A DNA stretch of 64,000 bases from NCBI GenBank assembly GCA_965248915.1, contig OZ252216.1, positions 868,001-932,000 on the forward strand. The letters run 5' to 3'. The DNA is from CBDFLA01 sp965248915. Lineage in GTDB: Bacteria; Pseudomonadota; Alphaproteobacteria; M2410. Of this stretch, positions 17,366-26,330 are shown in pieces. The notes beneath the pieces are model-generated. The model was not told where the DNA came from, ran no database searches, and saw only the letters and a list, made by a program, of their open reading frames with translations. The translations under genes were made by a program, and so were the position numbers. Each line of letters opens with the position of its first letter. Position 1 is the stretch's first letter.

Positions 17366-18100
17366 GTGGCATCGAAACAAGGTGCCGCCGTTCGCGCGTC
17401 TGAAGCTCCAATTGACCTCTACTATTGGCCAACGCCAAACGGATGGAAGATCTCCATCATGTTGGAAGAGTGCGACCTTCCCTATAGATTGAAGAAGGTC
17501 AACATTGGTCTCGGTGAACAATTCAAACCGAGCTTCCTCAAAATATCCCCAAACAATCGTATGCCGGCAATTGTCGATCCCAATGGGCCGGACGGGAGCT
17601 CGATATCTGTTTTTGAGTCTGGGTCGATCCTTCAGTATCTGGGTCAGAAGACGGGCAAGTTCTATCCCGCCGACACGCGTGAACGTATCAACGTCGATGA
17701 ATGGCTTTTTTGGCAGATGGCAAACTTGGGGCCGATGGCCGGACAAGCGCATCACTTCCGGGCCTATGCCAAAGGCAAGAGCCGCTACGCAACCCAGCGA
17801 TATACAAACGAAGTTAATCGCCTGTACGGCGTCATGAACAAGCAGTTGCGCGGCAAAGAATACTTGTGTGGTGCGTACTCCATAGCGGACATGGCCGCTT
17901 GGCCCTGGGTTTTGCCATACAAACGGCAGGGTCAAAACATGGATGACTTTCCCAATGTCCATAAGTGGCTTAAGCGTGTTGGCGAGAGACCAGCCGTGCA
18001 ACGTGGTCTTGCTCTGGGCGCCGAATTGAGAAATCAACAACAGACAAGGGCGGAACAAGAACGCGCCCGCAAAATTTTGTTTGGACAGAAAGCGCGATAG
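17366..18100 (+). CDS. Glutathione S-transferase, YghU/YfcG-like
   Basis: A 244-residue cytosolic GST. The thioredoxin-like N-domain begins at IDLYYWPTPNGWKISIMLEE and includes the cis-Pro region NNRMPAIVDPNG and the glutathione-binding VFESGSILQYL. The all-helical C-domain follows (MANLGPMAGQAHHF, YLCGAYSIADMAAWPW). The WPTPNGWK start and the GPMAGQ motif are typical of the Nu-class YghU/YfcG enzymes, which have disulfide-bond reductase activity. The start is GTG at 17366. A terminator hairpin lies 24 nt downstream of the stop. Confidence 0.9.
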   Translation: MASKQGAAVRASEAPIDLYYWPTPNGWKISIMLEECDLPYRLKKVNIGLGEQFKPSFLKISPNNRMPAIVDPNGPDGSSISVFESGSILQYLGQKTGKFYPADTRERINVDEWLFWQMANLGPMAGQAHHFRAYAKGKSRYATQRYTNEVNRLYGVMNKQLRGKEYLCGAYSIADMAAWPWVLPYKRQGQNMDDFPNVHKWLKRVGERPAVQRGLALGAELRNQQQTRAEQERARKILFGQKAR

Positions 18101-18476
18101 AAGAGGTTTCAGTTTGCAGAGCGAAGAGGTGCGTCATTTCCCGCCTCTTTTTTTATCCAATTCTTGTTAAGAGACCGGAAATTATAATGAATGAACTATT
18201 AATTTTGAAGCGGTGAAAGTGCTCCCTACACAGATCACAAAGCTTTGAGAATTTCACGAATGCTATATTCGGCAAGGGGTTTTGCGCGGCACTTTGTCTT
18301 GAAACGCGGCCTCAAATCTTTTCTCAAAAAAATGAAATTGTGTCGATTTCTGTTAACGCAAATTTCACGTCAAAAGGGCGAACATCAACTCAACAAAGAC
18401 GTGATTATTGAGTGACGAGAAGGTCGCGGCCAATTGGGAAACGGGTGCGCGAACGAGCCAATAGAGGGAGTATAAA
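18101..18476. other. Intergenic region between GST and Sel1 genes
   Basis: About 375 bases. The first part contains the GST terminator (18124-18154). The rest is AT-rich and should hold the promoter of the Sel1 gene; I could not pick a convincing -35/-10 pair or a conserved operator. Confidence 0.5.
18124..18154 (+). terminator. Intrinsic terminator after the GST gene
   Basis: AAGAGGTG (18124-18131) can pair with CGCCTCTT (18142-18149), one G-U pair, around a 10-nt loop, and is followed at once by a run of T. This is a standard rho-independent terminator. Confidence 0.75.
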
Positions 18477-18746
18477 ATGGCTCTACTAGATGTAACGCCG
18501 GAGGAAGCCAGAGAGCTTGCAGACCGCGAGCAAAGCGGTGAGGCGATGTACGACTTGGGAATTCTTTATTCGACAGGCCAGGGCGTAACTATGGATTATA
18601 TCGAGGCCCACATGTGGTTTAATTTAGCCGCATTGAAAGGGATCCTCGCAGCGAAAGAGTGGCGGTCTGATTTGGCGCACGAAATGACGCAAAACCAAAT
18701 CGCAGAAGCTCAACGCCAAGCCCGAGAGTGGCTATCGAAACACTAA
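18477..18746 (+). CDS. Small Sel1-repeat protein
   Basis: An 89-residue soluble protein with one clear Sel1/TPR-like repeat: AMYDLGILYSTGQGVTMDYIEAHMWFNLAALKG matches the consensus A..LG..Y..G.GV..D...A..W...AA..G. No signal peptide. Short single-repeat Sel1 proteins serve as protein-binding scaffolds, but no partner is evident here. The ATG has a GAGGGAG sequence at a proper distance. The gene stands alone, between a long upstream gap and a strong terminator. Confidence 0.8.
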   Translation: MALLDVTPEEARELADREQSGEAMYDLGILYSTGQGVTMDYIEAHMWFNLAALKGILAAKEWRSDLAHEMTQNQIAEAQRQAREWLSKH

Positions 18747-18783
18747 TACCGAATAGGTAGGGGAGAGTGCAAAGCGGGGGCAC

Positions 18784-18818
18784 GGCCCGGCGAAAAATCG
18801 CCGGGCCATTTCTTTTCT
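18784..18818 (+). terminator. Strong intrinsic terminator after the Sel1 gene
   Basis: GGCCCGGCG (18784-18792) and CGCCGGGCC (18799-18807) form a perfect 9-bp GC stem with an AAAAAT loop, followed by ATTTCTTTT. It ends at the convergent stop of the PQQ dehydrogenase gene, so it may serve that gene from the other side as well. Confidence 0.85.
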
Positions 18819-21042
18819 ATTCGTCGCTGGCGTCAGTGTCAGGCATGCCAATGTTTGCGGCCGTTTCACGAGAGATATTGGCTCGGTGTACAATGTACGC
18901 CCGGATCAGACGCGCTTGTTCTTCACTTATGTGCTCTGAAAACTTCGGCATGCCGTTTGCTTCATAGAGGCCATCGCGTACGATGTTCTGGAAGACGTCG
19001 TGGGTCTCTAGAGTCATTCTCCGCAGATCCGGCAAAATGCCCGATGAGACCGCCCAGGGGCCATGGCAGACCATGCAAAGCGCTGCATAATGTTGTGACC
19101 CTAGTACAATCTCTTCGGCGGTCGCTTCGATCATGGGAGGCTCTGGGATGTCGACCGAGATCGCTTCCAGAATGGGGAGCGTTTCTTTGCCACCAATCTT
19201 AAACACCAAGAGCCGGCCATCATTGCCATATTCATCAGTGATGGATTGGGCAGGATTGGCGGTCGATAACACATTGCCACCCCAACCGGCCATTACGGCA
19301 ACGTATTGTTCCCCGTCCACCATATAGGTGACCGGGGGGGCCACGATGCCGGTCATAACAGGGGCCGTCCAAAGCGCTTCACCGGTCTTGGCATTGTAAG
19401 CAACGAACCTTCCGTCTCCGGTCCCCTGAAAGACGAGATTGCCTGCGGTGGTCAACACGCCGCCATTCCAGTGGGCGATATGAGGCACAGACCAGACTTC
19501 CTCGCGTTTGACGGGATCCCATGCTTTGAGAAACCCATTTGCCGGAACATCGTCAAAGCTCAATGGTTCGAGGATCGCAGCATAGTCGATCCAATCAAGG
19601 CCTAAGTTCCACGAATCCTTTTGCGGTTTCCAACTTCCTTTCGGAATATAGATGCCGCCCATTTCGATCGCCGGAATGTAAACAAGCCCCGTGTCGGGAT
19701 TGAAAGCCATAGGATGCCAGTTGTGTCCACCTGATGGACTGGGCAGCACCACCGCAGGTTCGTTCTCGTAGCGCGCGCCGGATTCAATCGGCCGCCCGGT
19801 TTCAAGATCGACGTTCTCTGCCCAGGTGACGGTGACATACTTGTCCGCCGACAATAGCTCGCCGGTTGCGCGGTCAAGAACGTAGAAGAAACCGTTCTTT
19901 GGCGCTTGCATGATCACTTTGCGAACGACGCCTTCGATCTCCAGCTCGGCAAGGATCATGTGTTGGGTGGCGGTGTAGTCCCATGTATCGCCCGGCGTCG
20001 TCTGATAGTACCAAACCAATTCGCCTGAATCTGGATTGATTGCGAGAATTGAGGAGAGGAAAAGATTGTCGCCACCGCCAGGGCTGCGCACTTCACGGTT
20101 CCAAGGTGACCCATTGCCGGTGCCGACATAGAGCAGGTCAAGTTCCGGGTCATAGGCCATGGAGTCCCATACGGTTCCGCCGCCGCCGATTTCCCAATAC
20201 TTGCCCTCCGTGGTCCAAGTCTTGGACGCCATTTCGAGTTCTGCGTGCTCAAATGGTTGTGAAGGATCGCCTGGCACGGTGTAAAACCGCCAGGCCAGTT
20301 CGCTGGTTTCCGCATCATAAGCCGTGAAATATCCACGCACGCCGAGTTCGGCGCCGCCGTTCCCGATAATCACTTTGCCTTTAACGATCCGCGGCGCACC
20401 GGTGATGGTGTAGGGTTTGGACTTGTCGATCGTATTGATTTCCCAAATTACAGCGCCATCGGTCGCATCGAGAGCAACCAATCGGCCATCGATCGTGCCG
20501 ACATAGACTTTGCCCTTCCAAACAGCGACACCACGGTTGACCACGTCGCAACAAGCATGACGCGCCCACCCGCCTGGTACTTCAGGGTCATAGGTCCACA
20601 GGAGCTCGCCTGTGGCCGCATTGAGGGCGTACACCTTGCTCCAGGAGCCTGTCGTGTACATAACGCCGTCTACGACGATCGGTGAGGCTTCTAAGCCACG
20701 TGTTGTATTGGTGCTGAACGACCATGCAAGGCCAAGATCTGCGACAGTATTATCCGTAATCTTTTGGAGAGGCGAATAGCGCTGTTCGCTGTAGGTCCGA
20801 CCATTTGACATCCAGTTTTCAGGTTCGCTGTCTGCATTGGAGATGCGCGCGCCATCTACACTTTCAGTGGACAGGCGCACTTGATCCAAGAACGACAAGG
20901 TCTCTTGTGTTTCAACTTCCGCTTCTGCGACAACTTCTGCAGGTTCAGATGTTTTGTCTTCACCGCAGGCGGCAATCAAGAATCCACAAATCGTCAAAAC
21001 GATCCAATGAGAGAACAAAGATGATTTGATTTTCGGACCCAT
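18817..21042 (-). CDS. PQQ-dependent quinohaemoprotein dehydrogenase, lipoprotein
   Basis: Periplasmic alcohol/aldehyde-type dehydrogenase with a PQQ eight-bladed propeller and a C-terminal cytochrome c domain. The N-terminus is a lipoprotein signal (hydrophobic stretch then LIAACGE lipobox, Cys at about residue 26). The adjacent-Cys ring HACCDVVNRG that covers PQQ, the repeated tryptophan-docking blades (for example ATGELLWTYD) and the haem motif CMVCHG near residue 660 are visible. The catalytic region reads PGDTWDYTA. The position two residues after the catalytic Asp is Thr, not the extra Asp of lanthanide-dependent enzymes, so Ca2+ is the predicted metal. No PQQ biosynthesis or partner cytochrome gene is adjacent. 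The actual substrate is unknown. Confidence 0.88.
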   Translation of the reverse strand: MGPKIKSSLFSHWIVLTICGFLIAACGEDKTSEPAEVVAEAEVETQETLSFLDQVRLSTESVDGARISNADSEPENWMSNGRTYSEQRYSPLQKITDNTVADLGLAWSFSTNTTRGLEASPIVVDGVMYTTGSWSKVYALNAATGELLWTYDPEVPGGWARHACCDVVNRGVAVWKGKVYVGTIDGRLVALDATDGAVIWEINTIDKSKPYTITGAPRIVKGKVIIGNGGAELGVRGYFTAYDAETSELAWRFYTVPGDPSQPFEHAELEMASKTWTTEGKYWEIGGGGTVWDSMAYDPELDLLYVGTGNGSPWNREVRSPGGGDNLFLSSILAINPDSGELVWYYQTTPGDTWDYTATQHMILAELEIEGVVRKVIMQAPKNGFFYVLDRATGELLSADKYVTVTWAENVDLETGRPIESGARYENEPAVVLPSPSGGHNWHPMAFNPDTGLVYIPAIEMGGIYIPKGSWKPQKDSWNLGLDWIDYAAILEPLSFDDVPANGFLKAWDPVKREEVWSVPHIAHWNGGVLTTAGNLVFQGTGDGRFVAYNAKTGEALWTAPVMTGIVAPPVTYMVDGEQYVAVMAGWGGNVLSTANPAQSITDEYGNDGRLLVFKIGGKETLPILEAISVDIPEPPMIEATAEEIVLGSQHYAALCMVCHGPWAVSSGILPDLRRMTLETHDVFQNIVRDGLYEANGMPKFSEHISEEQARLIRAYIVHRANISRETAANIGMPDTDASDE

Positions 21043-21238
21043 ACGTTTCTTCCTCTTGGCGCATTTTTGTTGGTATTACTGAGTCTTAAAGCCATCGGCT
21101 CTTGTTATAAAGCCTTCATTTGGACAAGATGGACTGGTCAATTTGACTGTCGAAACTAAGTAGTGGTGTCTGGGGTGTGGACTTGAAGAGCGCTTCGGAA
21201 CGTATTGAATTATCAAAAGAAATTCTTGGAGAGAGTAT

Positions 21239-23695
21239 ATGCCTGTAACGGCGGTTGGCGTTGATGACTTGTACAGAAAGTGTGATCCCGAGGCGCTCAA
21301 GTTCTCGACCACAGAAGACCTAGACAATGTGGAAGGTCTGATTGGCCAGGAAAGAGCGCTGGCGGCTCTCGAGTTTGGCAGCAAGATCAACCAATACGGT
21401 TTCAATCTCTTCGTTCTTGGTCTACCCGGATCTGGCAAGCATATGACGGTTCGGACCTTTCTCGAGCGAAAGGCTCAGTCGGAACCGACACCGGCAGATT
21501 GGGTTTATGTCTTCAATTTCGATCAACCCAACAAGCCTCGAGCACTTTCATTGCCGCCCGGTCAGGGAAGAGTGTTGAAAGACGGGATGGCAGTCCTGAT
21601 TGACGAGCTACAGACTTCCATTCCTGCGGTCTTTGAGAGTGATGAGTATCTGACCCGCAGAAAAACCATTGAAGAGGCAGTCACGGCTCAACAGCAACAG
21701 CGATTCAAAACACTACAGGACAAGGCGCGAGAGCAAGACGTTACGATCATTCGCACGCCGGCGGGATTTGCGGTGGCGCCAGCGCCTGAGGGCAAAGTGC
21801 TAGAGCCTGAGGTGTTCAATGACTTGCCGGAGGAAGCCCGCAAGAAATTTCAGGAAGTGATCGAGCGCATCCAAATCGAACTTCAAGAGGTACTTCAAGA
21901 AGTTCCGAAAGTCGACAAAGAGCGCCGTGAAAAAGTTCGCCAGTTGAACCAGGGCCTGGCGCAGGTCTCAGTTTCACAAGCCATCATCCACTTAGATGAA
22001 TCTTTCCTCCAGAACTCGCAAGTGTCCAAGTACTTGCACGCGGTGAGGAAAGATCTCGTCGACAACATTGGCATATTTGCAATTCACAAAGGGCAGGATG
22101 CTGAAAGCCAAGTCATGGCCATGGAGATGGCGGAAGTGGCTGAGGACCGCTTTGTTCGATACGAAGTGAATGTTCTTGTCTGCCATACGGATCACAATGG
22201 CGACAGAGAAGGCGCCCCGGTTATCTATGAGGATCACCCCTCCATGGGAAACCTCGTCGGACGCATGGAAAGCATGGCCAAAATGGGCGCCTTGGTCACA
22301 TCTTTTGATTTGCTCAAGCCTGGTGTGCTTCAAAAAGCCAATGGCGGATACTTGCTTTTAGACGCTCGAAAAATTCTCAGCGAGCCCATGGCCTGGGACG
22401 CCCTAAAACGCTCCCTTCAAGCCCACCAAGTCAAAATCGAGTCCCTTGCGGAATACACAAACATGGTCAGCACCGTCTCGCTTGAACCAGATCCCATTCC
22501 TCTCAATGTCAAAGTGGTCCTGTTTGGGGATCGACAGCTTTACTACACACTGTCGGCGATGGATCCAGACTTTGGCGATCTCTTCAAAGTCGCCGCAGAT
22601 TTTGACGATGCTCTCGTCAGATCCGAAGAATCGAGTGTCCTCTTCGCCCGTTTAATTGCAACGCTCGCGCGCCAACAATCCCTCAAACCGGTTTCATCTA
22701 ATGGGGTCGCGCGCATGATTGAGCATGCAGCTAGGCTGGCGGACGACAGTGAACGTCTGTCTCTGCGGGTCGGGCCTCTAAGCGACATCATACAGGAAGC
22801 GGATTATTGGGCAGCGGAAGCGGGCCGGGATTTAATTGACCGGGAAGATGTCGACCGAGCAATCGACCAAAGACTTTGGCGCTTGGATCGGATGAAACAA
22901 AGATCCCATGAGGCGATCTTGAGGGACATCATGCTCGTGGATACGGGCGGCGCCGTGGTAGGTCAGATCAACGGGCTGAGCGTGATGAGCCTCGGGAATT
23001 TTAGATTTGGCAAGCCGACCCGCATTACCGCAAGTGTCAGAATGGGCGGCGGCAAAGTCATCGATATTGAACGCGAAGTCGACCTTGGTGGGCCGCTTCA
23101 CTCCAAAGGCGTATTGATCCTTTCGTCCTACTTGGCCGAAACCTACGTGCCCAACGTGCCATTTGCCTTGCGAGCCAGTTTGGTTTTTGAGCAATCCTAT
23201 GGCGGTGTTGATGGCGACAGCGCCTCGAGCACCGAACTTTACGCATTGTTGTCCGCATTGTCCGGCGCGCCGATCAAACAAGGTTTGGCTGTAACCGGTG
23301 CAGTCAATCAGAAAGGCCAGGTCCAAGCAATTGGAGGGGTCAATGAGAAGATCGAAGGTTTCTTTGACATCTGCAAAGAGCGGGGCCTTACAGGAAAACA
23401 AGGCGTCCTCATACCTGGATCGAATGTCGAACACTTGATGTTGCGAAGAGACGTAGTGGAAGCTTGTGAACGAGGAGAGTTTACCATCTACCCAATCGAG
23501 ACCATCGAACAAGGTATCGAAGTCCTCACCGGCTGGACAGTTGGAGAGAGAGGCCAAGACGGAATATATCCCGAAGGAACTCTCAATCATGCGGTGGAAA
23601 GTCGATTGATCCAGTTTGCAACTGCCCAGCGTTCGTTTGGTAAGCGTGGTCAGGCGAAAGAGCCAAACCAAGGCGAAGGTGAAGGTGAAGCGTGA
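21239..23695 (+). CDS. LonB-like ATP-dependent protease (AAA_32 family)
   Basis: An 818-residue Lon-related protease of the kind with an N-terminal AAA domain and a long insertion. Walker A is GLPGSGKH at residues 61-68. A charged, helical, probably coiled-coil insert covers about residues 130-240. The C-terminal Lon protease domain has Ser661 in DGDSAS and Lys704 in GGVNEK, 43 residues apart, as in the Lon Ser-Lys dyad. Unlike LonA it lacks the LAN substrate domain, and it has no membrane segment. It starts at the ATG at 21239 after GGAGAGA. The stop overlaps the GTG start of the stress-protein-like gene, so the two are probably coupled. Confidence 0.88.
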   Translation: MPVTAVGVDDLYRKCDPEALKFSTTEDLDNVEGLIGQERALAALEFGSKINQYGFNLFVLGLPGSGKHMTVRTFLERKAQSEPTPADWVYVFNFDQPNKPRALSLPPGQGRVLKDGMAVLIDELQTSIPAVFESDEYLTRRKTIEEAVTAQQQQRFKTLQDKAREQDVTIIRTPAGFAVAPAPEGKVLEPEVFNDLPEEARKKFQEVIERIQIELQEVLQEVPKVDKERREKVRQLNQGLAQVSVSQAIIHLDESFLQNSQVSKYLHAVRKDLVDNIGIFAIHKGQDAESQVMAMEMAEVAEDRFVRYEVNVLVCHTDHNGDREGAPVIYEDHPSMGNLVGRMESMAKMGALVTSFDLLKPGVLQKANGGYLLLDARKILSEPMAWDALKRSLQAHQVKIESLAEYTNMVSTVSLEPDPIPLNVKVVLFGDRQLYYTLSAMDPDFGDLFKVAADFDDALVRSEESSVLFARLIATLARQQSLKPVSSNGVARMIEHAARLADDSERLSLRVGPLSDIIQEADYWAAEAGRDLIDREDVDRAIDQRLWRLDRMKQRSHEAILRDIMLVDTGGAVVGQINGLSVMSLGNFRFGKPTRITASVRMGGGKVIDIEREVDLGGPLHSKGVLILSSYLAETYVPNVPFALRASLVFEQSYGGVDGDSASSTELYALLSALSGAPIKQGLAVTGAVNQKGQVQAIGGVNEKIEGFFDICKERGLTGKQGVLIPGSNVEHLMLRRDVVEACERGEFTIYPIETIEQGIEVLTGWTVGERGQDGIYPEGTLNHAVESRLIQFATAQRSFGKRGQAKEPNQGEGEGEA

Positions 23696-24522
23696 ACGAA
23701 ACGATCCGTCTGAGCGCATGCGAGCGCGTCGTTGTCGCCCTCTCAACAGGCAGAGAGAGACGCGCGATTGAAGAGGCGGCGAGGCTGGCGCAATTAACGC
23801 GAAGCGAGTTGGTGGCAATTTTTATCGAGGATGCTGAACTCATCAATCTTGCCTCCATCCCGTTTTCGGTTGAAATCACATCACACGGGCAACGCCAGCC
23901 TCTGGAACGCCAAAATGTCGAAGGTGAGATGAGGGCTCTTGCGGACGCCTCTCGAAAGGAAATCCAAGTACTCGCGAGGGTCATGGACATTCCTTGGCGC
24001 TTGGAGGTTGTTCGCGGAGCCAAAGAGAGTGCGCTGACGCAAGCCGCAGGACAAAGAGACATCGTCGTCGCTGAAGAACGCGATGGCGCGGTTTCAGAAT
24101 TCTCGAATGCCAGCGAAGACAGTGAAGGGGAGTTGGGGGCACTCCTTGTTTCAAACCGGAAAAGACCTGGCAATGGGCCGATCGTAGCCTTGGCCACACC
24201 AGGAGCCAAGGGAGATTGGGTGGTTCGCCAAGCCGCCGAATTGGCGCGTGGTCGCGACCGTTCACTGCTCATATTGTGTTTGAAGTGTGATGCACAAGGT
24301 GCTGAACATTATAGAGAAATTGCATGTAGCGAAATGGGTGAAGGCGGTCTTGTTGACTATAGAACCCGCGGCGAACTCGACCTCGCCGATATCGCAAATG
24401 AGGTCGATCGAAGCGGCGCCAGTTTGGTTCTTACTGCACCCATCGCTGAACTAGGACTCAACCGCCAAAGTGCGGGTCGCTTGGCAAATCTGCTCGGCAC
24501 CCCAGTCCTTCTCTTGCGTTAA
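23692..24522 (+). CDS. Universal stress protein-like protein
   Basis: A 276-residue cytosolic protein that looks like two UspA-type halves (about 1-115 and 145-276). The first begins RVVVALSTGRERRAIEEAARLAQLTRSELVAIFIED, the usual USP beta1-alpha1-beta2. The second begins GPIVALATPGAKGDWVVRQAAELA. The ATP-binding GxxGxnnnnS loop of USP is not obvious in either half, so nucleotide binding is uncertain. The start is GTG at 23692, overlapping the protease stop (GTGA). The overlap suggests it works with, or is regulated by, the LonB-like protease. Confidence 0.65.
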   Translation: MNETIRLSACERVVVALSTGRERRAIEEAARLAQLTRSELVAIFIEDAELINLASIPFSVEITSHGQRQPLERQNVEGEMRALADASRKEIQVLARVMDIPWRLEVVRGAKESALTQAAGQRDIVVAEERDGAVSEFSNASEDSEGELGALLVSNRKRPGNGPIVALATPGAKGDWVVRQAAELARGRDRSLLILCLKCDAQGAEHYREIACSEMGEGGLVDYRTRGELDLADIANEVDRSGASLVLTAPIAELGLNRQSAGRLANLLGTPVLLLR

Positions 24523-25265
24523 TTTCTCAGCCGATGTGCGTTGAGGAATTCATACGGTTCACGACAGGCTTCCGCAACTTGCTGTAGAGGAACGCTCAGC
24601 TCGACGGGCCTTTCGGCGTAAGGGGCAAAGCCCTCAGAGTCCTCCGCAGTGCGATACCAATGCCGCGCCCAGACCCCATCACTCGTGCGAGGCCCCTTGG
24701 GCCACGCCAACATATGGTCGTCAAAGGGAACCTCAAGCACCTGGCAAAGTTGCTTAAGCTGCGCCTCTGGGTTTGTAAGAACGTCAGCGGCATTGAGCAC
24801 CGGTGGGTCCTTACCAATGAGCGATTGAACTTCCTTGAAAATTGAAACTTGGATGTCGAGTCCTAGGTCCGCAGGCATGACCGCCTCACGTTTGGCGGCG
24901 TATGAGGCCACCATTTCCTCAGGAGAGCGTATGAGGAAAGCGTGCTTTACGTGTTCAAACCACTCATGTCCGATATCCACCGACATGTGATGCGCCATGT
25001 GCTTCTGGTATGAAACATTGACTCCGTCCGGGAGTGGTCTCAGCAATTCCTCGACAACCTCCCGCCATGCCGTCGGTTGTGAGGCAATGACTTCGTTGCG
25101 CATCGGATGGTCGATGCCCGTCTGGTCGAGGTAACAGGCATAAAAAGGTTCATCGAGCACGCCGCAGTCTGGCCTGTTTTCCCAAGACCGCATCATTGCC
25201 GTCGAGATGTTCCTCGGACCGGACCACATCACGATCCTCGTCTCCTGGTCGCCTGCGGCGCTCAC
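24519..25265 (-). CDS. Sulfotransferase-like P-loop protein
   Basis: A 248-residue protein of the sulfotransferase superfamily. The N-terminal MWSGPRNISTAMMRSWENR corresponds to the 5'-phosphosulfate-binding PSB loop, and AFLIRSPEEMVASYAAKRE to the 3'-phosphate-binding segment. I place the start at the GTG at 25265. A perfect GGAGGT lies about 5 nt upstream, and the codon overlaps the aminotransferase stop in a GTGA; an ATG at 25283 is possible but has no such site. It may transfer sulfate or may be a relative with another role. Its stop overlaps that of the convergent stress-protein gene. Confidence 0.78.
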   Translation of the reverse strand: MSAAGDQETRIVMWSGPRNISTAMMRSWENRPDCGVLDEPFYACYLDQTGIDHPMRNEVIASQPTAWREVVEELLRPLPDGVNVSYQKHMAHHMSVDIGHEWFEHVKHAFLIRSPEEMVASYAAKREAVMPADLGLDIQVSIFKEVQSLIGKDPPVLNAADVLTNPEAQLKQLCQVLEVPFDDHMLAWPKGPRTSDGVWARHWYRTAEDSEGFAPYAERPVELSVPLQQVAEACREPYEFLNAHRLRN

Positions 25266-26191
25266 CCACGACCTCCGCTGCATTCATTCTCGATCAATGC
25301 GAGATAGAGATCCTGCAATCGCTTTGTGACGGTCCCTCTTTCACCGGTGCCGATGGTTCGCCCATCAACACTCTTGACAGGTGCAAGGCCTGCAAAGGTG
25401 CCGGTGACGAACGCCTCTTGCGCGCCGTAAACATCCGTGAGGGAGAAGTTTCTCTCGCTTGTGTTGATCCCATTGTCACTGCTGAGCTCCAAGACGATCC
25501 CTCTTGTGATGCCGCCAAGGCAGAAATCGCCGGACGATGTGCAAACTTCATCATCTCGGACGATAAAAAAGTGGGTGGAATTGCAGGTTGCGACAAATCC
25601 GTGTGGATCCAGCATCAACGCTTCGTCCGCACCGGCTTTTGCGGCTTGGATGCAAGCCATGATGCAATTGAGCTTGGAGTGGCTGTTTAACTTCGGGTCT
25701 TGGACGTCTGGGTAACCGCGCCGCACGTGCACGGTGAAGAGGTCGATACCTTTTTCAGCCGTTTCAGGGAGCGCGTTCTTGTACTCAGGAATAATGACGA
25801 TCGTAGCCGGCGTGATTGTCGCTCGCGGGTCCTGATAGGGTGTTGCCTTGACACCCCGGCTGACCATTAAGCGGATGTGTACGCCGTCTTTCATCTCGTT
25901 TGCCTCTAAGGTCTTGTAGAGTCGGTCGGAAAGCTCCTGTGGGCTTATGCCTAGGTCAAAGTCGAGTGTCTTAGCCCCGTCATAGAGGCGATCCAGATGC
26001 TTATCCAGAAAGGCAATGTTGCCATTGTGGACCCGCAGACCTTCCCAGACGCCGTCGCCCAACACGAAACCTGAATCGAATACAGAGACTTTCGCTTCCT
26101 CGCGTGGAAAAAGCTCACCATTAACATCAATGAGGATATTCTCATTTCGTGGATCAATCTCATACGAGTGGGTCGAACGGGTCATAGACAT
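25262..26191 (-). CDS. Class IV PLP aminotransferase (branched-chain/D-amino acid type)
   Basis: A 309-residue fold-type IV aminotransferase. It has the N-terminal VFDSGFVLGDGVWEGLRV motif, the likely PLP lysine K167 in DPKLNSHSKLN, and the phosphate-binding region DEALMLDPHGFVATCNSTHFFIV. The SLTDVYGAQEAFVTGTFAGLAPV block near the C-terminus is typical. It is annotated in related genomes as a branched-chain or D-alanine aminotransferase; substrate choice cannot be read from the sequence. The first ATG at 26191 is kept, though Met3 is close. The downstream sulfotransferase-like gene overlaps it by 4 nt. Confidence 0.85.
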   Translation of the reverse strand: MSMTRSTHSYEIDPRNENILIDVNGELFPREEAKVSVFDSGFVLGDGVWEGLRVHNGNIAFLDKHLDRLYDGAKTLDFDLGISPQELSDRLYKTLEANEMKDGVHIRLMVSRGVKATPYQDPRATITPATIVIIPEYKNALPETAEKGIDLFTVHVRRGYPDVQDPKLNSHSKLNCIMACIQAAKAGADEALMLDPHGFVATCNSTHFFIVRDDEVCTSSGDFCLGGITRGIVLELSSDNGINTSERNFSLTDVYGAQEAFVTGTFAGLAPVKSVDGRTIGTGERGTVTKRLQDLYLALIENECSGGRG

Positions 26192-26330
26192 ACTTTCGCT
26201 GGGTCGCCAAGTGTCGAGGGGAGACTAGCGGCTCGCGATCGTTGGGGAAAGAACCCGGTTGGAAAAAACACCTTTCCTGACCTATCCTTGCGTGTTTGGA
26301 TGTTGTTGCAATTTTGAAAAAGGCAAGCCC

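Noticed and set aside
17360..18058. 232-residue minus-strand ORF opposite the GST gene
   Set aside because: Shadow of a well-conserved GST reading frame.
22832..23818. 328-residue minus-strand ORF opposite the LonB-like gene
   Set aside because: It runs antisense to conserved protease sequence with an intact active site; composition is shadow-like and no motif is seen.
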